From Bordetella parapertussis (GTDB taxonomy: Bacteria > Pseudomonadota > Gammaproteobacteria > Burkholderiales > Burkholderiaceae_B): DNA of 8,734 nt. Position numbers and translations under genes: made by a program. Below are positions 6,674 through 8,734 of this stretch, piece by piece (within the stretch, counting starts at the first letter, position 1; each line of letters opens with the position of its first letter). Where the stretch lies: contig CAMCWG010000111.1 in assembly GCA_945882005.1 (NCBI GenBank), positions 1-8,734 of the forward strand, written 5' to 3'. Below the pieces are notes generated by a model. That model saw only the letters and a program-made list of their open reading frames with translations. It ran no database searches and was not told the DNA's origin.

Positions 6674-8734
6674 TTAAGACTTAAGTGCTTGGGCTAATAG
6701 ACGGGCCGTGTGTATGGCCTCTGTTTGCGCACCATCATGGATTTGATGACGGCAACTTGTACCGTCGGCGACCACGACAGAGTTGGGCTTGCGCTTGCGT
6801 ACAGCTGGTAGCAGAGCAAGCTCAGCCATCGCAAGAGACGCCTCGTGATGTTCTGCTTCATAGCCAAAACTTCCAGCCATGCCACAGCACGATGACTCGA
6901 TTGTTGAGACTGTTACCCCTGGAATCCAGCTCAGCACGGTCTGCACAGGTGTCAAGGCATCAAATGCTTTTTGGTGGCAATGACCGTGCAACATGACCGT
7001 GTCGGTTTGGATGGCGGACAAATTGAGGTTGAGCCGATTCGCTTTATGTTCGCGGACAAGAAACTCTTCGAACAGCAGGGCGCTTTCGCTTAAGGCCTTG
7101 GCTTCCTCACCCCAACCATACTGCAAGAACTCATCGCGCATGGTTAATAGGCAAGAGGGTTCTAAACCTACGATTGGCACGCCGCGTCTAACGAAAGGGG
7201 TGAGAGCATCCAGGGCACGACGTGCTTCTTGTTTAGCCTGTTCAACCAATCCTGCAGACAGGAAAGTACGGCCGCAGCAGAGAGGTCGTTCGTTCGGGAC
7301 GGTGTTGAAGTGAACGGTGTAACCCGCAGCTTCAAGCACTTGCTGCGCAGCCTGTGCATTTTCAACATCGATGTGATTGTTGAAGGTATCCACAAACAAT
7401 AGAACTTCTCTGACCGCTGAAGAGGCTCCTGTTGATGTGTTGCTATGTACTGACTTCTGTACGGCTTTTAAAAAGCTTGGACGAAACACGGGAAGAGAGC
7501 GCTCAGCTGCAAACCCTAGCATTTTCTTTACCGCGGCGCCAAGCACAGGTGTTTGCTCAAGCGCGTGCAATAGACCTCCAACATGTCCGGCGGCACCAGC
7601 ATAGCGAGGCGTATAGGCGACTAACTTCTCACGCAGGCTAGTGCCATGTTTCGCACCCCAAGCTGCGCGGGCCTCGATTTTCATCTTGGCCATGTCGACG
7701 CCTGTGGGGCAGTCGCGCTTACAGCCCTTACAGGATACACATAGGTCCAGCGTTTCTTTTACTTCTAAGCTTGCTAAGCCATCAGACCCAAGTTGTCCTG
7801 ATAAAGCAAGGCGCAAGGTGTTAGCGCGGCCTCTGGTGACGTGCTCCTCATCTTTAGTGATTCGATAACTTGGACACATTGTGCCCGCATCAAATTTGCG
7901 GCAGTGTCCGTTGTTATTACACATCTCAATTGCAGAGGCTAGGCCATTGCTCGGATCGGATCCGGTGCCAGGTGCCGTCTCGACGCCGGTCATTGGATCG
8001 CGCAATACGTTCCAGCTAGACCAGTCAAGTGCGGTTGATATATTCGCGACCCCATAGCCAGGCGCAAAACGGAAATTAGAACGATCATCCATTCTAGGTG
8101 GATGAATCATCTTATTAGGGCTAAAGCGATTATCTGGATCAAAAAGTGTTTTTATTTCAGCAAAGGCTTGATGTATCCGTGGGCCATATTGCCACGACAC
8201 CCATTCGCCGCGGCACAAACCGTCGCCATGCTCACCCGAAAGTGCGCCTTTGTATTCCCGCACAAGCGCTGCAGTCTCTTCCGCGATTGCGCGCATCTTC
8301 TGTGCGCCGTCGCGGCGCATATCCAGGATAGGTCTAACGTGCAGTGTGCCCACGCTTGCATGCGCATACCAAGTGCCCTCGGTTCCATAGCGATGAAACA
8401 CTTCGGTCAATCTATTGGTGTATTCGGCCAGGTTTTCAAGCGGGACCGCACAGTCTTCAACGAAAGAAACGGGTTTGCCGTCTCCTTTCATACTCATCAT
8501 GATGTTCAGACCAGCTTTACGCACATCCCACAAGGCTTTCTGTGCGTTGGCCTCGGGCATCTTGACGACGCAATTGGGTAAACCATGATCGGACAGCAGT
8601 GTGTCCAGATCGTCGAGTTTCTTAATCAGGCTGGACTGTTCTTCACCGGCAAACTCGACGAGCAAGATCGCCGCAGGTTTGCCAATGAGTGCTTTCTCAA
8701 TCACGGGTCGGAACGCAGGGTTCTCAAGCGCAAG
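6674..8734 (-). CDS. FAD-linked oxidase / Fe-S oxidoreductase fusion (D-2-hydroxyacid dehydrogenase type), 5' end outside window
   Basis: The frame is open from the right edge to TAA at 6674-6676, giving 686 residues of a larger protein; relatives are about 950-1000 residues. The GTG at 8704 is internal. The missing N-terminus would carry the PCMH-type FAD-binding domain. Visible parts, in residues of this fragment, are: the FAD-oxidase C-terminal domain with WYAHASVGTLHVRP (122-135) and SGEHGDG (166-172); a first cysteine motif C272-x5-C278-x8-C287-PSY; a ferredoxin motif C332-VS-C335-KG-C338-KRD-C342-P; and two CCG domains with LCCGRTFLSAG (485-495), HGHCHQKA (583-590) and SSCCGMAGSFGYE (614-626). 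The layout resembles a GlcD-GlcF fusion, as in D-lactate or D-2-hydroxyglutarate dehydrogenases that pass electrons to quinone or another carrier. The glycolate, D-lactate and 2-hydroxyglutarate options cannot be separated by eye. It sits upstream of the nitroreductase gene. Confidence 0.93.
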   Translation of the reverse strand, partial: LALENPAFRPVIEKALIGKPAAILLVEFAGEEQSSLIKKLDDLDTLLSDHGLPNCVVKMPEANAQKALWDVRKAGLNIMMSMKGDGKPVSFVEDCAVPLENLAEYTNRLTEVFHRYGTEGTWYAHASVGTLHVRPILDMRRDGAQKMRAIAEETAALVREYKGALSGEHGDGLCRGEWVSWQYGPRIHQAFAEIKTLFDPDNRFSPNKMIHPPRMDDRSNFRFAPGYGVANISTALDWSSWNVLRDPMTGVETAPGTGSDPSNGLASAIEMCNNNGHCRKFDAGTMCPSYRITKDEEHVTRGRANTLRLALSGQLGSDGLASLEVKETLDLCVSCKGCKRDCPTGVDMAKMKIEARAAWGAKHGTSLREKLVAYTPRYAGAAGHVGGLLHALEQTPVLGAAVKKMLGFAAERSLPVFRPSFLKAVQKSVHSNTSTGASSAVREVLLFVDTFNNHIDVENAQAAQQVLEAAGYTVHFNTVPNERPLCCGRTFLSAGLVEQAKQEARRALDALTPFVRRGVPIVGLEPSCLLTMRDEFLQYGWGEEAKALSESALLFEEFLVREHKANRLNLNLSAIQTDTVMLHGHCHQKAFDALTPVQTVLSWIPGVTVSTIESSCCGMAGSFGYEAEHHEASLAMAELALLPAVRKRKPNSVVVADGTSCRHQIHDGAQTEAIHTARLLAQALKS

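Noticed and set aside
8102..8581. 159-codon + strand open frame near the right edge
   Set aside because: It is antisense to the FAD-oxidase C-terminal domain, including the GEHGDG motif, and its translation is Cys/His-rich without family features, as expected of a shadow frame.

Overview
The window most likely comes from a betaproteobacterium of the order Burkholderiales (Alcaligenaceae/Comamonadaceae-like). This is inferred from gene content and protein style: two Bug-family (TctC-like) periplasmic solute-binding proteins, a class III CoA-transferase, a COG3653-type amidohydrolase and an FAD/Fe-S dehydrogenase fusion are a typical Burkholderiales accessory-catabolism mix. I see no rRNA, tRNA, CRISPR array, insertion sequence or phage gene. 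Coding density is high, and the longest stretch without a gene is about 200 bases (1482-1685).

Layout. The left edge holds the 3' part of a Bug-family binding protein on the + strand. It runs stop-codon to stop-codon into a second, complete Bug-family gene on the - strand, with no base between them. A 204-bp intergenic region follows, with clustered CTAG tetramers and a small inverted repeat. It separates that gene from a + strand cluster of four genes: an AhpD-like peroxidase-related protein (TTG start), a CaiB/BaiF-type CoA-transferase, an N-acyl-D-amino-acid-deacylase-like amidohydrolase, and a short enoyl-CoA hydratase/isomerase-family protein. The gaps between these genes are 78, 23 and 17 bp, so the last three at least look like one operon. 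On the - strand, converging on this cluster with a 24-bp gap, lie a nitroreductase-family flavoprotein and, upstream of it, a large FAD-linked oxidase/Fe-S oxidoreductase fusion whose 5' end lies beyond the right edge.

How the parts may work together (inference). The binding proteins could capture an organic acid or related small molecule in the periplasm, although no TctA/TctB membrane partner is in the window. The CoA-transferase would activate an acid as a CoA thioester, the crotonase-fold enzyme would act on that thioester, and the amidohydrolase would open an amide, imide or lactam bond. The flavin/Fe-S dehydrogenase would oxidise a 2-hydroxyacid. No substrate can be named from sequence. 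The most interesting point is the amidohydrolase: two histidines expected as zinc ligands in characterised D-aminoacylases appear to be replaced by Gly and Thr. The enzyme beside the CoA-transferase may therefore not be a D-aminoacylase at all.
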